Of a DNA stretch of 64,000 nt, positions 7,723-16,217 are shown in pieces. Below the pieces are notes generated by a model, which saw only the letters and a program-made list of their open reading frames with translations, did no database searches and was not told the DNA's origin. This DNA comes from Mitsuokella sp047974105 (GTDB lineage Bacteria; Bacillota; Negativicutes; Selenomonadales; Selenomonadaceae): assembly GCF_047974105.1 (NCBI RefSeq), contig NZ_JBHYRS010000006.1, positions 1 to 64,000 of the forward strand, in the 5' to 3' direction. The position numbers and the translations under genes were made by a program. Every line of letters begins with the position of its first letter. The stretch's first letter is position 1.

Positions 7723-8160
7723 TCAAACAAACTCGCCGGCGATTGGCACGAGTTCTTCCATCGAATGAACAATCTGCTGCGTATTCATGATATAAATGGA
7801 AAATGGCTCTTTGCCAAAATCCATGATATGGTGCAAATTCACAGTTCGATCTGCATGCTCGGTCATTTTTAAAAGCCATTTTGCACAGTTATCACCGCAT
7901 GTCGAAACATTGAACACCTGCTCGGGCATATTATAGACAAGCATCAAGGTCTTAACACCGCCGGATAAGCGTTCCGGTGGAATTTTTCCCATGACAGGAC
8001 TATCAATCACGCCGGAATCCAGGACTACTGATTGATCTACATCGAGAATCATCTCCCGGTCAAAAGCATCCGTAATCCATTCATCTGCATACACGTTTTT
8101 AAAATATACGGCTGTATTAAAAATTGCTTTTGGCATATCGCCGAAAAATATCTTTAACAT
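7723..8160 (-). CDS. DUF4869 domain protein
   Basis: The 145-residue protein matches the DUF4869 pattern over its full length: MLKIFFGDMPKAIFN, VDQSVVLDSGVIDSPV, RLSGGVKTLMLVYN, CGDNCAKWLLK and LHHIMDFGK. The conserved CGDNC cysteines and HIMDF histidine could form a metal or catalytic site, but no activity is known. It starts three bases after the P-loop ATPase stop, so the two are translationally coupled and probably work together. Recognition of DUF4869 is from memory of family motifs and should be confirmed by profile search. Confidence 0.75.
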   Translation of the reverse strand: MLKIFFGDMPKAIFNTAVYFKNVYADEWITDAFDREMILDVDQSVVLDSGVIDSPVMGKIPPERLSGGVKTLMLVYNMPEQVFNVSTCGDNCAKWLLKMTEHADRTVNLHHIMDFGKEPFSIYIMNTQQIVHSMEELVPIAGEFV

Positions 8161-8163
8161 GAA

Positions 8164-9141
8164 TTATTCACCCTTCAGAAAATCCAACACAGGCGCTGCT
8201 GCATGCAGTATCTTATCTTTATTGCCAGTATGCAGATATACCGGATTAAGATTTCTTTTCTGATAATGCCATATCGTGTCGGCAGCAGCCTGAATCAATA
8301 CATCGGTAAAAAACTGCTCCCAGCTAAAAAAATCCTTACTTTCTATATAATCAACAGGATTTGCCAGAATTTCTGCAACAGCCTTTTTGTCGATTATTCC
8401 TGAAATCAGCAGCAGCCATTCAAAGGATTCAGGCAGGTACAGATGAATATGCGGGGTCACCTTCATCAAAGAATCTATGCGATTCATTTCCGGGCCAAAG
8501 GCAGCGCCATCTGCAATAATGAGCAGCTCTTTTTGCATATTCTGTTTTGCCAGTAGAAAAATATTTGATTTTCCATTTGCCGAAATACAGTCAATCATTT
8601 TGTCATCGCAGCAAGCATGAAAGAATTGATAGCCGGAATTTGAGTCTTCTACTATTAATTCCACAGGCGACAGCGGCAAATGTGCATAATCATCCTCATA
8701 GAGCCGATACAGTTCATGGTAAGTCTTTTGCAGCGTTCCGTATTTACCGGGATTCCGAATACCGTAAATTTCATTAACGCTATACGGTATGTTGTCCAGA
8801 CGGTTTCTTGTAACAATGACATAATAATTATTCGTGCGCTTGATTTTCTGGGCAAATTCTTCCGATAAAACAAAGCGGCTGCCTTCGTCAATAAAAACGA
8901 TGCTGTCATTTATGGCATCAAGCTCATTTTGCCAATATCGTCCCGATAAAACGACACAATCACGCTCACAAACCAGAGAAATACCGCTCTCCGGCCCATT
9001 ATCGTTGAATTCCTGAATCATTTCGATCAGAGTCGTCTTTCCCGTTGCACTGTTTCCGCGAAGAACTGTTATATTGCGTCGAATCGTGAATTTATATTGC
9101 ATACGGCGGTTTTCAACTAAGATATCATATTGCCCCCGCAT
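8164..9141 (-). CDS. P-loop ATPase partnered with DUF4869
   Basis: The 325-residue protein has a Walker A motif LRGNSATGKTTLI near residues 28-40 and a Walker B-like SIVFIDEGSRF near 86-96. The rest has no recognised domain; its C-terminal half is rich in helical and acidic segments. The start at 9141 has GAGGTG six bases upstream. Similar ATPases are often labelled translation initiation factor 2, which is probably misleading. Tight coupling to DUF4869 suggests a two-component machine of unknown purpose. Base composition is lower in G+C than its neighbours, which hints at separate acquisition. Confidence 0.75.
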   Translation of the reverse strand: MRGQYDILVENRRMQYKFTIRRNITVLRGNSATGKTTLIEMIQEFNDNGPESGISLVCERDCVVLSGRYWQNELDAINDSIVFIDEGSRFVLSEEFAQKIKRTNNYYVIVTRNRLDNIPYSVNEIYGIRNPGKYGTLQKTYHELYRLYEDDYAHLPLSPVELIVEDSNSGYQFFHACCDDKMIDCISANGKSNIFLLAKQNMQKELLIIADGAAFGPEMNRIDSLMKVTPHIHLYLPESFEWLLLISGIIDKKAVAEILANPVDYIESKDFFSWEQFFTDVLIQAAADTIWHYQKRNLNPVYLHTGNKDKILHAAAPVLDFLKGE

Positions 9142-9194
9142 CCTATCACCTCGCTGATTTACTTCTAAAACTATTATATATAGCAAAATTATGC

Positions 9195-10172
9195 TCAACC
9201 CAAGAATAACGACTTACCGACGGCCGTGAACACGGTAATCGAGATGCAGCTCAGCACGGTCGTGTTGAGTACGCATTGGGTCGCGTAGTCGGGGTGGTTG
9301 TCAAATTCGATGGCGTAGAGCGAGGTGTTGACGGCTGTCGGGATGCTGCAGTAAATCAGGAAGACCAGTGCCGAGATCGGTGTGAACAGCCCCGGCAGGA
9401 AGCGGTTGGCAGCAAAAATCATCAAAAGACCGACTGCCGGCATCACAAAGAGCTTCATGAGGCAGACGATCTCGACTTCGCGGTTGAACCATTCGATTCT
9501 TGTCTGCGAGAGCTGCGCGCCGATGCTGACCATCGCAACCGGCAGCAGGCATTTGCCGGCCATTTCAAGCACCGGCCAGAGGAAAAACGACTTGGCGTCC
9601 ACGCCTCCCCAACGGCAAAGCAACGCCGCGAGAAAGGCATAAATAATCGGCATATGCAAAATGACGCGCAGGGCATCAAGCGGCGTATAATGCCCGCGTG
9701 CCCCCTGATAAAGGCCAAGCGTATTTAAGAGGACACTCTGCGACACAAAGAAAATGATCTGCACGGTCATCGCTTCCTGCAGATAAGGCGTCTGCCCGTC
9801 CACGACAAAAGGCGAATGTGAGAAAATCAGCAGAATGACCGCGATGCCAAGGTTGCCGGTATTATTGAACATCAGCGCATTGCGGCAGGATGACATCATG
9901 CCCTGGTCATAGTGACGAATCCTGCCGACCGCCGTCGCCAGCAGGAACGAAAGGAACATAAAGAGCACCAGGCTGCCGACCATATGGAAGCTCGCCGCGG
10001 GAAACTCTGTCGTATAAATATTCGTGAACAGAAAAGATGGCACAATGAGGTAGAAAATCATCTTCGACATCGTCTTGATGTCCATATGAAACTTCTTATC
10101 GAGAAAATACCCCACGCCTACCAGAAAGAACAGCGGCAGCATCGTATGCTCGATAATATCCCAAAAAATCAT
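9195..10172 (-). CDS. AEC family transporter (auxin efflux carrier type)
   Basis: The 325-residue membrane protein has about ten predicted helices in two five-helix repeats. AEC signatures include LPLFFLVGVGYFLDKK at the N-terminus and the central NTGNLGIAVILL loop. Bacterial AEC carriers move malate, other organic acids or amino acids; the substrate here is unknown. The ATG at 10172 follows a GGGA site; longer frames to 10295 are not supported. It is the first gene of a possible five-gene minus-strand operon. Confidence 0.85.
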   Translation of the reverse strand: MIFWDIIEHTMLPLFFLVGVGYFLDKKFHMDIKTMSKMIFYLIVPSFLFTNIYTTEFPAASFHMVGSLVLFMFLSFLLATAVGRIRHYDQGMMSSCRNALMFNNTGNLGIAVILLIFSHSPFVVDGQTPYLQEAMTVQIIFFVSQSVLLNTLGLYQGARGHYTPLDALRVILHMPIIYAFLAALLCRWGGVDAKSFFLWPVLEMAGKCLLPVAMVSIGAQLSQTRIEWFNREVEIVCLMKLFVMPAVGLLMIFAANRFLPGLFTPISALVFLIYCSIPTAVNTSLYAIEFDNHPDYATQCVLNTTVLSCISITVFTAVGKSLFLG

Positions 10173-10384
10173 AAATACATCCCTTGCTTTCTGCACAAAG
10201 AGCCTGCTGCCTATTGCCGGGCCGCAGTAAACCATCTGTGTCTGATTTCTTTTATTATACCAAAATACGCTGGCATCCGCTCTTGCTGTCTGCATATTCT
10301 TAGCGGGAAAATCATCAGCAGCATCTCGTCGTTTTCTTCTTCGATATCTAAATTATTCGTTTTATTAGTATATTATTTCGTTTT

Positions 10385-10408
10385 GTCTATTGTATACATA
10401 CAATAGAC
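10385..10408. promoter_or_regulatory. Candidate operator upstream of urtA promoter
   Basis: Inverted repeat with 11-base arms GTCTATTGTAT and ATACAATAGAC around AC, ending two bases before the urtA -35 box. The inner TTGTATACATACAA shape is like sites of GntR-type repressors; the regulator is not in this window. Confidence 0.6.
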
Positions 10409-10410
10409 AG

Positions 10411-10440
10411 TTGACACGGTACAAACATCAGTGTTATACT
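10411..10440 (+). promoter_or_regulatory. Promoter of the urt-ure operon
   Basis: TTGACA at 10411-10416, 18-base spacer, TATACT at 10435-10440. No later promoter is evident before ureA, so it may drive the full ten-kilobase block. Confidence 0.7.
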
Positions 10441-10471
10441 AGCACCATATTCAACAGAACAGCAGAGCAAG

Positions 10472-10518
10472 GCAGCTCACGATATTGCGCAGGCGCGCAG
10501 TATGTGAGCTGCTTTTTT
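10472..10518 (+). terminator. Leader terminator or attenuator upstream of urtA
   Basis: Long stem (10472-10512, about 18 bp with one bulge; outer arms GCAGCTCAC and GTGAGCTGC, inner ATATTGCGC and GCGCAGTAT) followed by six Ts. It lies between the promoter and the first gene, so it either attenuates the operon or ends a small RNA of about 70 bases. Confidence 0.75.
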
Positions 10519-10589
10519 ATTCTCCCATTTTGTTGAAGCATTGATTTTCTCTAGAGATACAGTTCCAAGCCTTTTAAGACAGTGAGAAA

Positions 10590-11837
10590 GTGAAGTGTAA
10601 GCGTATGAGAATGTGGAAAAAACTACTGGGCATCTCCTTCCTCGCCTCGAGCCTGATGCTATCAGGCTGCGGCGGCGACAGTGCCATGAGCGGCAGCACG
10701 GGTTCTTCTTCCGGTGATACCGTCAAAGTCGGACTTCTTCACTCCCTGAGCGGCACGATGGCCATCAGTGAGACTTCCGTCCGCGATGCTGAGAAACTCG
10801 CCATTCAGGAAATCAATGACCAAGGCGGCGTGCTCGGCAAAAAGATTGAAATCGTAGAGGAAGACGGTGCTTCCGACCCGCAGATTTTCTCGGAGAAAGC
10901 CAAGAAACTCCTCATGAATGATAAAGTCGCAACCATCTTCGGCTGCTGGACCAGCGCTTCACGCAAAGCCGTCAAACCTGTCGTGGAGGGCAGTAACGGT
11001 CTTCTCTGGTATCCGACGCAGTATGAGGGCATGGAGCAGTCCAAAAACATCATGTACATGGGCGCCGCTCCAAACCAGCAGATTGTTCCTGCCATTGAGT
11101 ATCTCTTGAAGAATGGCAAGAAAAAGATGTTCCTCGTCGGCAGTGACTACGTCTTCCCGCAGACGGCAAACCGCATCATCAAGGCTCAGCTTGCAGCAGA
11201 AGGCGGCGAGGTCGTCGGTGAGGAATACACGCCGATGGGCTATACGGACTACGCTACGATCATCAGCAAGATCAAAGCGGCAAAACCGGATGTCATTGTC
11301 AACACGCTGAACGGCGACTCGAACGTCGCGTTCTTCAAACAGCTTAAGGATGCCGGCATCACGGCGCAGGAATGCCCGGTCATGTCGTTCTCGATTGCTG
11401 AGGAAGAAATCAAGGGCATCGGTGCACAGAACATCGAAGGCGACCTCGTCTCGTGGGACTACTACCAGACGACCAAGACTCCGGCCAATGAAAAATTCGT
11501 CGCCGCTTACAAAAAAGCCTATGGCGATGACCGCGTAACGGATGACCCGATTGAAGCCGCCTACGACGCTGTTTACCTCTGGAAAGCAGCCGTCGAAAAA
11601 GCCGGCAGCTTTGATGTCGACAAGGTACGCGCAGCGGCCGGCGGCATCAGCTTCGACGCACCGGAAGGCACGGTCAAGATCGATGGCGACAATCAGCACC
11701 TTTACAAATACGTGCGCATCGGCAAGGTCAACGCCAACGGCCTCATCGATGAAGTCTTCGCCACGGACCCGATTAAGCCAGACCCGTTCCTCAAATCGTA
11801 CAGCTGGGCACAGGGTCTGAGTGCAGACGCAAAATAA
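10590..11837 (+). CDS. urtA: Urea ABC transporter substrate-binding lipoprotein UrtA
   Basis: The 415-residue protein has a lipoprotein signal with lipobox LSGC (Cys27). Its mature domain is of the branched-chain-amino-acid-binding type, with the UrtA-typical VKVGLLHSLSGTMAISE, FGCWTSASRKAVKPV and NGLLWYPTQYEG. It is tethered outside the membrane and delivers urea to UrtBC. It heads urtABCDE and runs on into the urease genes, confirming urea rather than amino acids as ligand. The start is a GTG at 10590 with a weak ribosome site; ATG codons at 10605 and 10611 are alternatives. Confidence 0.95.
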   Translation: MKCKRMRMWKKLLGISFLASSLMLSGCGGDSAMSGSTGSSSGDTVKVGLLHSLSGTMAISETSVRDAEKLAIQEINDQGGVLGKKIEIVEEDGASDPQIFSEKAKKLLMNDKVATIFGCWTSASRKAVKPVVEGSNGLLWYPTQYEGMEQSKNIMYMGAAPNQQIVPAIEYLLKNGKKKMFLVGSDYVFPQTANRIIKAQLAAEGGEVVGEEYTPMGYTDYATIISKIKAAKPDVIVNTLNGDSNVAFFKQLKDAGITAQECPVMSFSIAEEEIKGIGAQNIEGDLVSWDYYQTTKTPANEKFVAAYKKAYGDDRVTDDPIEAAYDAVYLWKAAVEKAGSFDVDKVRAAAGGISFDAPEGTVKIDGDNQHLYKYVRIGKVNANGLIDEVFATDPIKPDPFLKSYSWAQGLSADAK

Positions 11838-11859
11838 TCCGTATCTGAAAAAATGATTC

Positions 11860-11908
11860 ATGCCAGTCCGGATTGATTCAGAAAACGAATTCATCGCGTG
11901 ACTGGCAT
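11860..11908 (+). terminator. Intercistronic attenuator hairpin between urtA and urtB
   Basis: Nine-bp stem ATGCCAGTC/GACTGGCAT followed by a T-rich stretch. Partial termination here would give more binding protein than permease, a common arrangement in ABC operons. Confidence 0.6.
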
Positions 11909-11947
11909 TTCTCTTTCCTTAAGATTTGCATTGATCCGGAGGTTCTT

Positions 11948-12838
11948 ATGGACATTTTAACCATACTATTCAATGGCCTGAGCCTATCCTCTATCCTGCT
12001 CTTAGCAGCCTTGGGACTGGCCATCACCTTTGGCCTCATGGGCATCATCAATATGGCACATGGTGAATTCATCATGGTCGGTGCTTATACGACGTATGTC
12101 GCACAGGGCATCCTGATGCCGATACTCGGCGATGGCTATTTCTTCGTTTCCATCATCTTATCGTTTATCACGGCCGCTATTTTGGGCATGCTTTTAGAGC
12201 TCATCGTCGTCCGCAGGCTCTACGGCCGGCCGACAGACAGCCTGCTCGCCACTTGGGGCGTCAGCCTCATCCTGCAGCAGCTGGCGCGCAGCATTTTCGG
12301 CGCACCGAACGTCAATGTCGTGGCTCCCTCTTTTCTGAGCGGCAGCATCACGCTGCTCGGCGTTTCGATGTCCTACAAGCGCCTGTTCATCATGGCCATG
12401 GTCCTCGCCTGCCTCGTGGCAGTTTGGGCCTTCCTCTATCATACGGATTTTGGCCGCAAGATGCGTGCCTGCATCCAGAACCGCGATATGGCACAGTGCC
12501 TCGGCATCCGCTCGAAGCGCATTGACTGCCTGACGTTCGCTCTCGGCAGCGGCCTTGCCGGCATCGCCGGCTGCGCCCTGACGCTGCTCGGTTCCATCGG
12601 ACCGACGCTCGGACAGAATTACATCGTCGACACGTTCATGGTCGTCGTACTCGGCGGCGTCGGCAAACTCATCGGCTGCATCTCGGGCGCTTTGATCATC
12701 GGCGTGGCAGGAACGGTCTTCGAATTCGGCAGCACGGCTTCCATCGCCAAGGCTGCGGTGCTGTTTCTCGTCATCCTCTTCCTGCAGAAAAAGCCGCAGG
12801 GACTCTTCGCCCTGCGCAGCCGTGCTCTTGACGATTGA
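11948..12838 (+). CDS. urtB: Urea ABC transporter permease UrtB
   Basis: The 296-residue membrane protein has about eight helices and the LivH-type motifs ALGLAITFGLMGIINMAHGEF and DTFMVVVLGGVGKL. It forms the membrane channel with UrtC. The ATG at 11948 has GGAGG five bases upstream; the frame is open further up but overlaps the intercistronic hairpin. The permease C-terminus ends close to the urtC ribosome site. Confidence 0.93.
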   Translation: MDILTILFNGLSLSSILLLAALGLAITFGLMGIINMAHGEFIMVGAYTTYVAQGILMPILGDGYFFVSIILSFITAAILGMLLELIVVRRLYGRPTDSLLATWGVSLILQQLARSIFGAPNVNVVAPSFLSGSITLLGVSMSYKRLFIMAMVLACLVAVWAFLYHTDFGRKMRACIQNRDMAQCLGIRSKRIDCLTFALGSGLAGIAGCALTLLGSIGPTLGQNYIVDTFMVVVLGGVGKLIGCISGALIIGVAGTVFEFGSTASIAKAAVLFLVILFLQKKPQGLFALRSRALDD

Positions 12839-12864
12839 GACGGCCAAGAAAGGAGGTCCGAACC

Positions 12865-13974
12865 TTGGGTATTAAATTTTGGCTGCGGGAAAAGAAAAAT
12901 CTCGTCTTTCTCGCCTTAATCCTCGTTCTTCTGACTATGCCATTCGTGCTGACGCTGTTCCGCCTCACGTTGCTCGGCAAGTTCATCTGCTACGCCATTG
13001 TGGCTCTCGGCATCGATCTCATCTGGGGCTATACGGGTATTCTTAGCCTCGGCCACGGTGTATTCTTCGGCCTCGGTGCTTATGCCATGGCGATGCATTT
13101 AAAGCTTGTCGCGAGCGGCAGTTCCCTGCCGGAATTCATGGTAACAGGCGGCCTGACGCAGCTGCCGGCCTTTTGGAAGCCCTTTGCTTCTGCGCCGTTT
13201 GCGCTCATCGCTGTCGTGGCCCTGCCGCTGCTTTTGGCCTTGCTCGTCGGCTTCTCAACCTTCAAAAACCGCATCAAGGGTGTTTATTTCTCCATTCTTT
13301 CGCAGGCACTTGCCTGGGCGTTCGTGACAATTTTCGTCGGCATGCAGGCTTATACCGGCGGAAGCAACGGCATCACGGGCTTCACGACATTCTTAGGCAT
13401 CCAGCTGCAGAACCCGATGAATCTCGTTTCCTTCTATTATTTTGCCGTCGCGCTGCTTTTCCTGACGTACGTCTTCTGCACGTGGCTCATGAGCCGCAGC
13501 CTCGGCAAAATCCTCATCGCCATCCGCGATGGTGAGAACCGCACGTACTTCACGGGCTACGATTCCAGCCGTTATAAGACGTTCATCTACTGCATTTCGG
13601 CTATCATCACGGGCATTGCCGGTGCCGTCTATGTACTCTTTGCCGGCATGATCTCCCCGAAGGAACTCGACATCGCCTTTTCCGTCGAGATGGTCATCTG
13701 GGTCGCCGTCGGCGGCCGCGGCACGCTGATTGGCGCGGTCATCGGTGCCCTGCTCGTCAACGCCATGAAAACGGGCGTCAGTGAGACGGTCCCCGATATG
13801 TGGCTCTACTTCATCGGCCTGCTCTTCGTGCTCGTCGTCCTCTTCATGCCGAAAGGACTTGTCGGCGTGGTTGAATCGCTTTACGAAAAAGCACAGCCTT
13901 ACCTGCCGACCGTTCATCTCCCATTTGGTCTTCGCAGCAAGTCTGCCAATAAGAGAAAGGGGATTGCCTCATGA
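12865..13974 (+). CDS. urtC: Urea ABC transporter permease UrtC
   Basis: The 369-residue LivM-type permease has about ten helices, with LIWGYTGILSLGHGVFFGLGAY and VEMVIWVAVGGRGTL as family marks. It pairs with UrtB. The start is a TTG at 12865, fixed by a perfect AGGAGG at 12851-12856 eight bases upstream. A TTG at 12835 in the same frame overlaps the urtB stop but lacks a ribosome site. Its stop overlaps the urtD start (ATGA). Confidence 0.92.
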   Translation: MGIKFWLREKKNLVFLALILVLLTMPFVLTLFRLTLLGKFICYAIVALGIDLIWGYTGILSLGHGVFFGLGAYAMAMHLKLVASGSSLPEFMVTGGLTQLPAFWKPFASAPFALIAVVALPLLLALLVGFSTFKNRIKGVYFSILSQALAWAFVTIFVGMQAYTGGSNGITGFTTFLGIQLQNPMNLVSFYYFAVALLFLTYVFCTWLMSRSLGKILIAIRDGENRTYFTGYDSSRYKTFIYCISAIITGIAGAVYVLFAGMISPKELDIAFSVEMVIWVAVGGRGTLIGAVIGALLVNAMKTGVSETVPDMWLYFIGLLFVLVVLFMPKGLVGVVESLYEKAQPYLPTVHLPFGLRSKSANKRKGIAS

Positions 13975-14759
13975 TACCAAGATCTTCGGCCGCTTCTGCC
14001 TCAAATGAAGCTTTGCTGAATCTCAAACATATCTCCGTCGAATTCGACGGCTTCAAGGCCGTCAATGATGTGACGACTTCCATTGCCCCGCATGAAATCC
14101 ATTTCTTCATCGGCCCGAACGGCGCCGGCAAGACAACGCTTCTCGACGTTATCTGCGGCAAGACGAAGCCTTCAGCCGGTGAAGTCGATTATGCCGGCGT
14201 CGGCAATATCCTGAAACTCAAGGAATTCGAGATTGTCAAAAAAGGCATCTGCCGCAAATTCCAGGTGCCATCGACATTCGTCAACCTCAGTGTCTACGAC
14301 AATATGCGCATTGCCATCAACCGCGACAAGAGCGTCTTCGGCTCTCTGATGATGCGCAAGCGCTACCTCGATACGCGCAAGATCTACGATGTCCTGCACC
14401 TTGTCGGCCTCGACAAAAAGAGCAAGGAACGCGCAAAATTCCTTTCCCACGGCGAAAAACAGTGGCTCGAGATTGCGATGCTGCTCGTTGAAGAGCCGAA
14501 GCTCCTGCTGCTCGATGAACCTGTCGCCGGCATGGGACAGGCCGAGACGGAAAAAACGGCCCGCATCCTTGAAGAAATCAAGGACCGCTGTGCCGTGGCC
14601 GTCGTCGAGCACGATATGAATTTCGTCAAGAGCATCGCAGACGGCGTGACGGTCATGCACGAAGGAGCCATCCTCACGGAAGGTTCCGCCGAAAGTGTCA
14701 TGAAAAATGCCAAGGTACAGGAAGTTTATCTGGGACGAGGTGAAGAAAAACATGCTTAA
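13971..14759 (+). CDS. urtD: Urea ABC transporter ATPase UrtD
   Basis: The 262-residue LivG-type ATPase shows Walker A GPNGAGKTT (residues 48-56), signature LSHGEKQWLEI and Walker B LLLLDEPVAGM. UrtD and UrtE power urea import from the cytoplasmic face. The ATGA overlap with urtC and an eight-base overlap with urtE show tight coupling. Confidence 0.94.
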   Translation: MIPRSSAASASNEALLNLKHISVEFDGFKAVNDVTTSIAPHEIHFFIGPNGAGKTTLLDVICGKTKPSAGEVDYAGVGNILKLKEFEIVKKGICRKFQVPSTFVNLSVYDNMRIAINRDKSVFGSLMMRKRYLDTRKIYDVLHLVGLDKKSKERAKFLSHGEKQWLEIAMLLVEEPKLLLLDEPVAGMGQAETEKTARILEEIKDRCAVAVVEHDMNFVKSIADGVTVMHEGAILTEGSAESVMKNAKVQEVYLGRGEEKHA

Positions 14760-15447
14760 TATCAACGGACTGACGGCCTGCTACGGAGAAAGCGAGGTCC
14801 TGCACGACATAAACCTTGCCATCCCCGACGGCAAGATCATCGCCCTTGTCGGCCGCAACGGCGTGGGTAAGACGACAACTTTAAAGAGCATCATGGGGCT
14901 GGTCAAAACGCCTAAGGGCAGCATCGAGCTTGCCGGTCAGGAGCTTCAGAAAAAACCACCGTATGAGCGCGCCCGCATGGGCATTGGCTATGTGCCGCAG
15001 GGCCGCGACATTTTCCCGCAGATGACCGTGGCCGAAAATCTGCGCCTCGGCCTTGAAGTCTGCGGCGGCAAAAAACAGGCCCCCTCGGAACTTTTCCGCC
15101 TGTTCCCGATTGTCGAGAAATTCCTGCCGCGCAAAGGCGGCGACCTTTCAGGCGGCCAGCAGCAGCAGCTCGCCATTGCCCGCGCGCTCATCGCCCATCC
15201 GAAGCTTCTGTTGCTCGATGAGCCGACAGAAGGCATCCAGCCTTCCATCATTCAGGAAATCGGCCATGCCATCCGTACCATCAACAAGGAGACCGGTCTT
15301 TCCATCCTGCTCGTTGAACAGTACCTCGACTTTGCCCTGGACTTGGCCGATGAATGCTACGTCATGGATAAAGGACAGATCGTCCTGCACGTAAATTCCA
15401 GCGACGCCGACAAAGAAGAAATTCAGCAGTACATGCTGGCATCCTGA
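14752..15447 (+). CDS. urtE: Urea ABC transporter ATPase UrtE
   Basis: The 231-residue LivF-type ATPase has Walker A GRNGVGKTT, signature LSGGQQQQLAIARAL and Walker B LLLLDEPTEGI; the TEGIQPSII stretch is characteristic of UrtE. The ATG at 14752 overlaps the urtD stop and is preceded by GAGGTGAAG. Only 55 bases separate it from ureA, with no visible promoter or terminator, so transport and urease genes are likely cotranscribed. Confidence 0.94.
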   Translation: MLNINGLTACYGESEVLHDINLAIPDGKIIALVGRNGVGKTTTLKSIMGLVKTPKGSIELAGQELQKKPPYERARMGIGYVPQGRDIFPQMTVAENLRLGLEVCGGKKQAPSELFRLFPIVEKFLPRKGGDLSGGQQQQLAIARALIAHPKLLLLDEPTEGIQPSIIQEIGHAIRTINKETGLSILLVEQYLDFALDLADECYVMDKGQIVLHVNSSDADKEEIQQYMLAS

Positions 15448-15502
15448 GCAATTTGTCAGCAGGCACAGAACGCATTATATAGAAGAGAGGAAGGCATAAA
15501 CT

Positions 15503-15805
15503 ATGCGCTTAGCACCTCAGGATATGGAAAAACTCATGCTCCACTACGCGGGCAAACTCGCGGAAGAACGAAAAGGACGCGGCCTCAAGCTCAACTATCC
15601 GGAAGCCGTGGCCTACATCAGTATGGAACTCATGGAAATGGCCCGTGACGGCCATTCTGTCACGGAGCTCATGTCAGCCGGACGCCAGCTCTTGACGCGC
15701 GCAGACGTCATGGAAGGCGTCCCCGAGATGGTCGGCTCCGTACAGATTGAGGCGACGTTCCCCGATGGCACAAAACTCGTGACGGTCCACGAACCGATTC
15801 AGTAA
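15503..15805 (+). CDS. ureA: Urease gamma subunit UreA
   Basis: The 100-residue protein matches UreA in length and motifs: LAPQDMEKLMLHYAG at the start, GLKLNYPEAVAYIS, and GVPEMVGSVQIEATFPDG near the end. It assembles with UreB and UreC into the cytoplasmic nickel urease. GAGAGGAAGG upstream supports the ATG. The three structural subunits are separate, as in most bacteria other than Helicobacter. Confidence 0.97.
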   Translation: MRLAPQDMEKLMLHYAGKLAEERKGRGLKLNYPEAVAYISMELMEMARDGHSVTELMSAGRQLLTRADVMEGVPEMVGSVQIEATFPDGTKLVTVHEPIQ

Positions 15806-15827
15806 AAATACGAAAGAAGGCCAGCAT

Positions 15828-16217
15828 ATGATACCGGGAGAAATGCTTCTCCAAAAAGGAGATATTACCCTGAACGAAGGGCGCGAAAGCCTCAAACTCG
15901 TCGTGACGAACGTCGGCGACCGTCCTGTGCAGGTCGGTGCCCATTATCATTTTTTTGAAGTCAACCGCTGCCTGAAATTTGACCGCGCCAAAGCTTTTGG
16001 CATGCGTCTCGATATTCCGTCAGGCACCTCCGTCCGCTTTGAACCGGGTGAGCAGAAAACAGTCGAGCTCGTCGAACTGCGCGGGCGTCGGCGCTGCCTT
16101 GGCTTCAACGCCCTGACCATGGGACCTGCGGGGGAACTGGATAAAGAAGCTGCCCTGCGCCGCGCCAGAGAACGCGGCTTTTTGATGGAGACAAACGATA
16201 AGGAGGCAGCAAAATGA
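15828..16217 (+). CDS. ureB: Urease beta subunit UreB
   Basis: The 129-residue protein begins MIPGEMLLQKGDITLNEGR and holds the UreB hallmark VGAHYHFFEVNRCLKFDR and GTSVRFEPGEQKTVELV. It is a beta-barrel structural subunit. The final codons overlap the ureC start (ATGA), and AGAAGG precedes the ATG. The C-terminal tail is somewhat longer than average. Confidence 0.97.
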   Translation: MIPGEMLLQKGDITLNEGRESLKLVVTNVGDRPVQVGAHYHFFEVNRCLKFDRAKAFGMRLDIPSGTSVRFEPGEQKTVELVELRGRRRCLGFNALTMGPAGELDKEAALRRARERGFLMETNDKEAAK

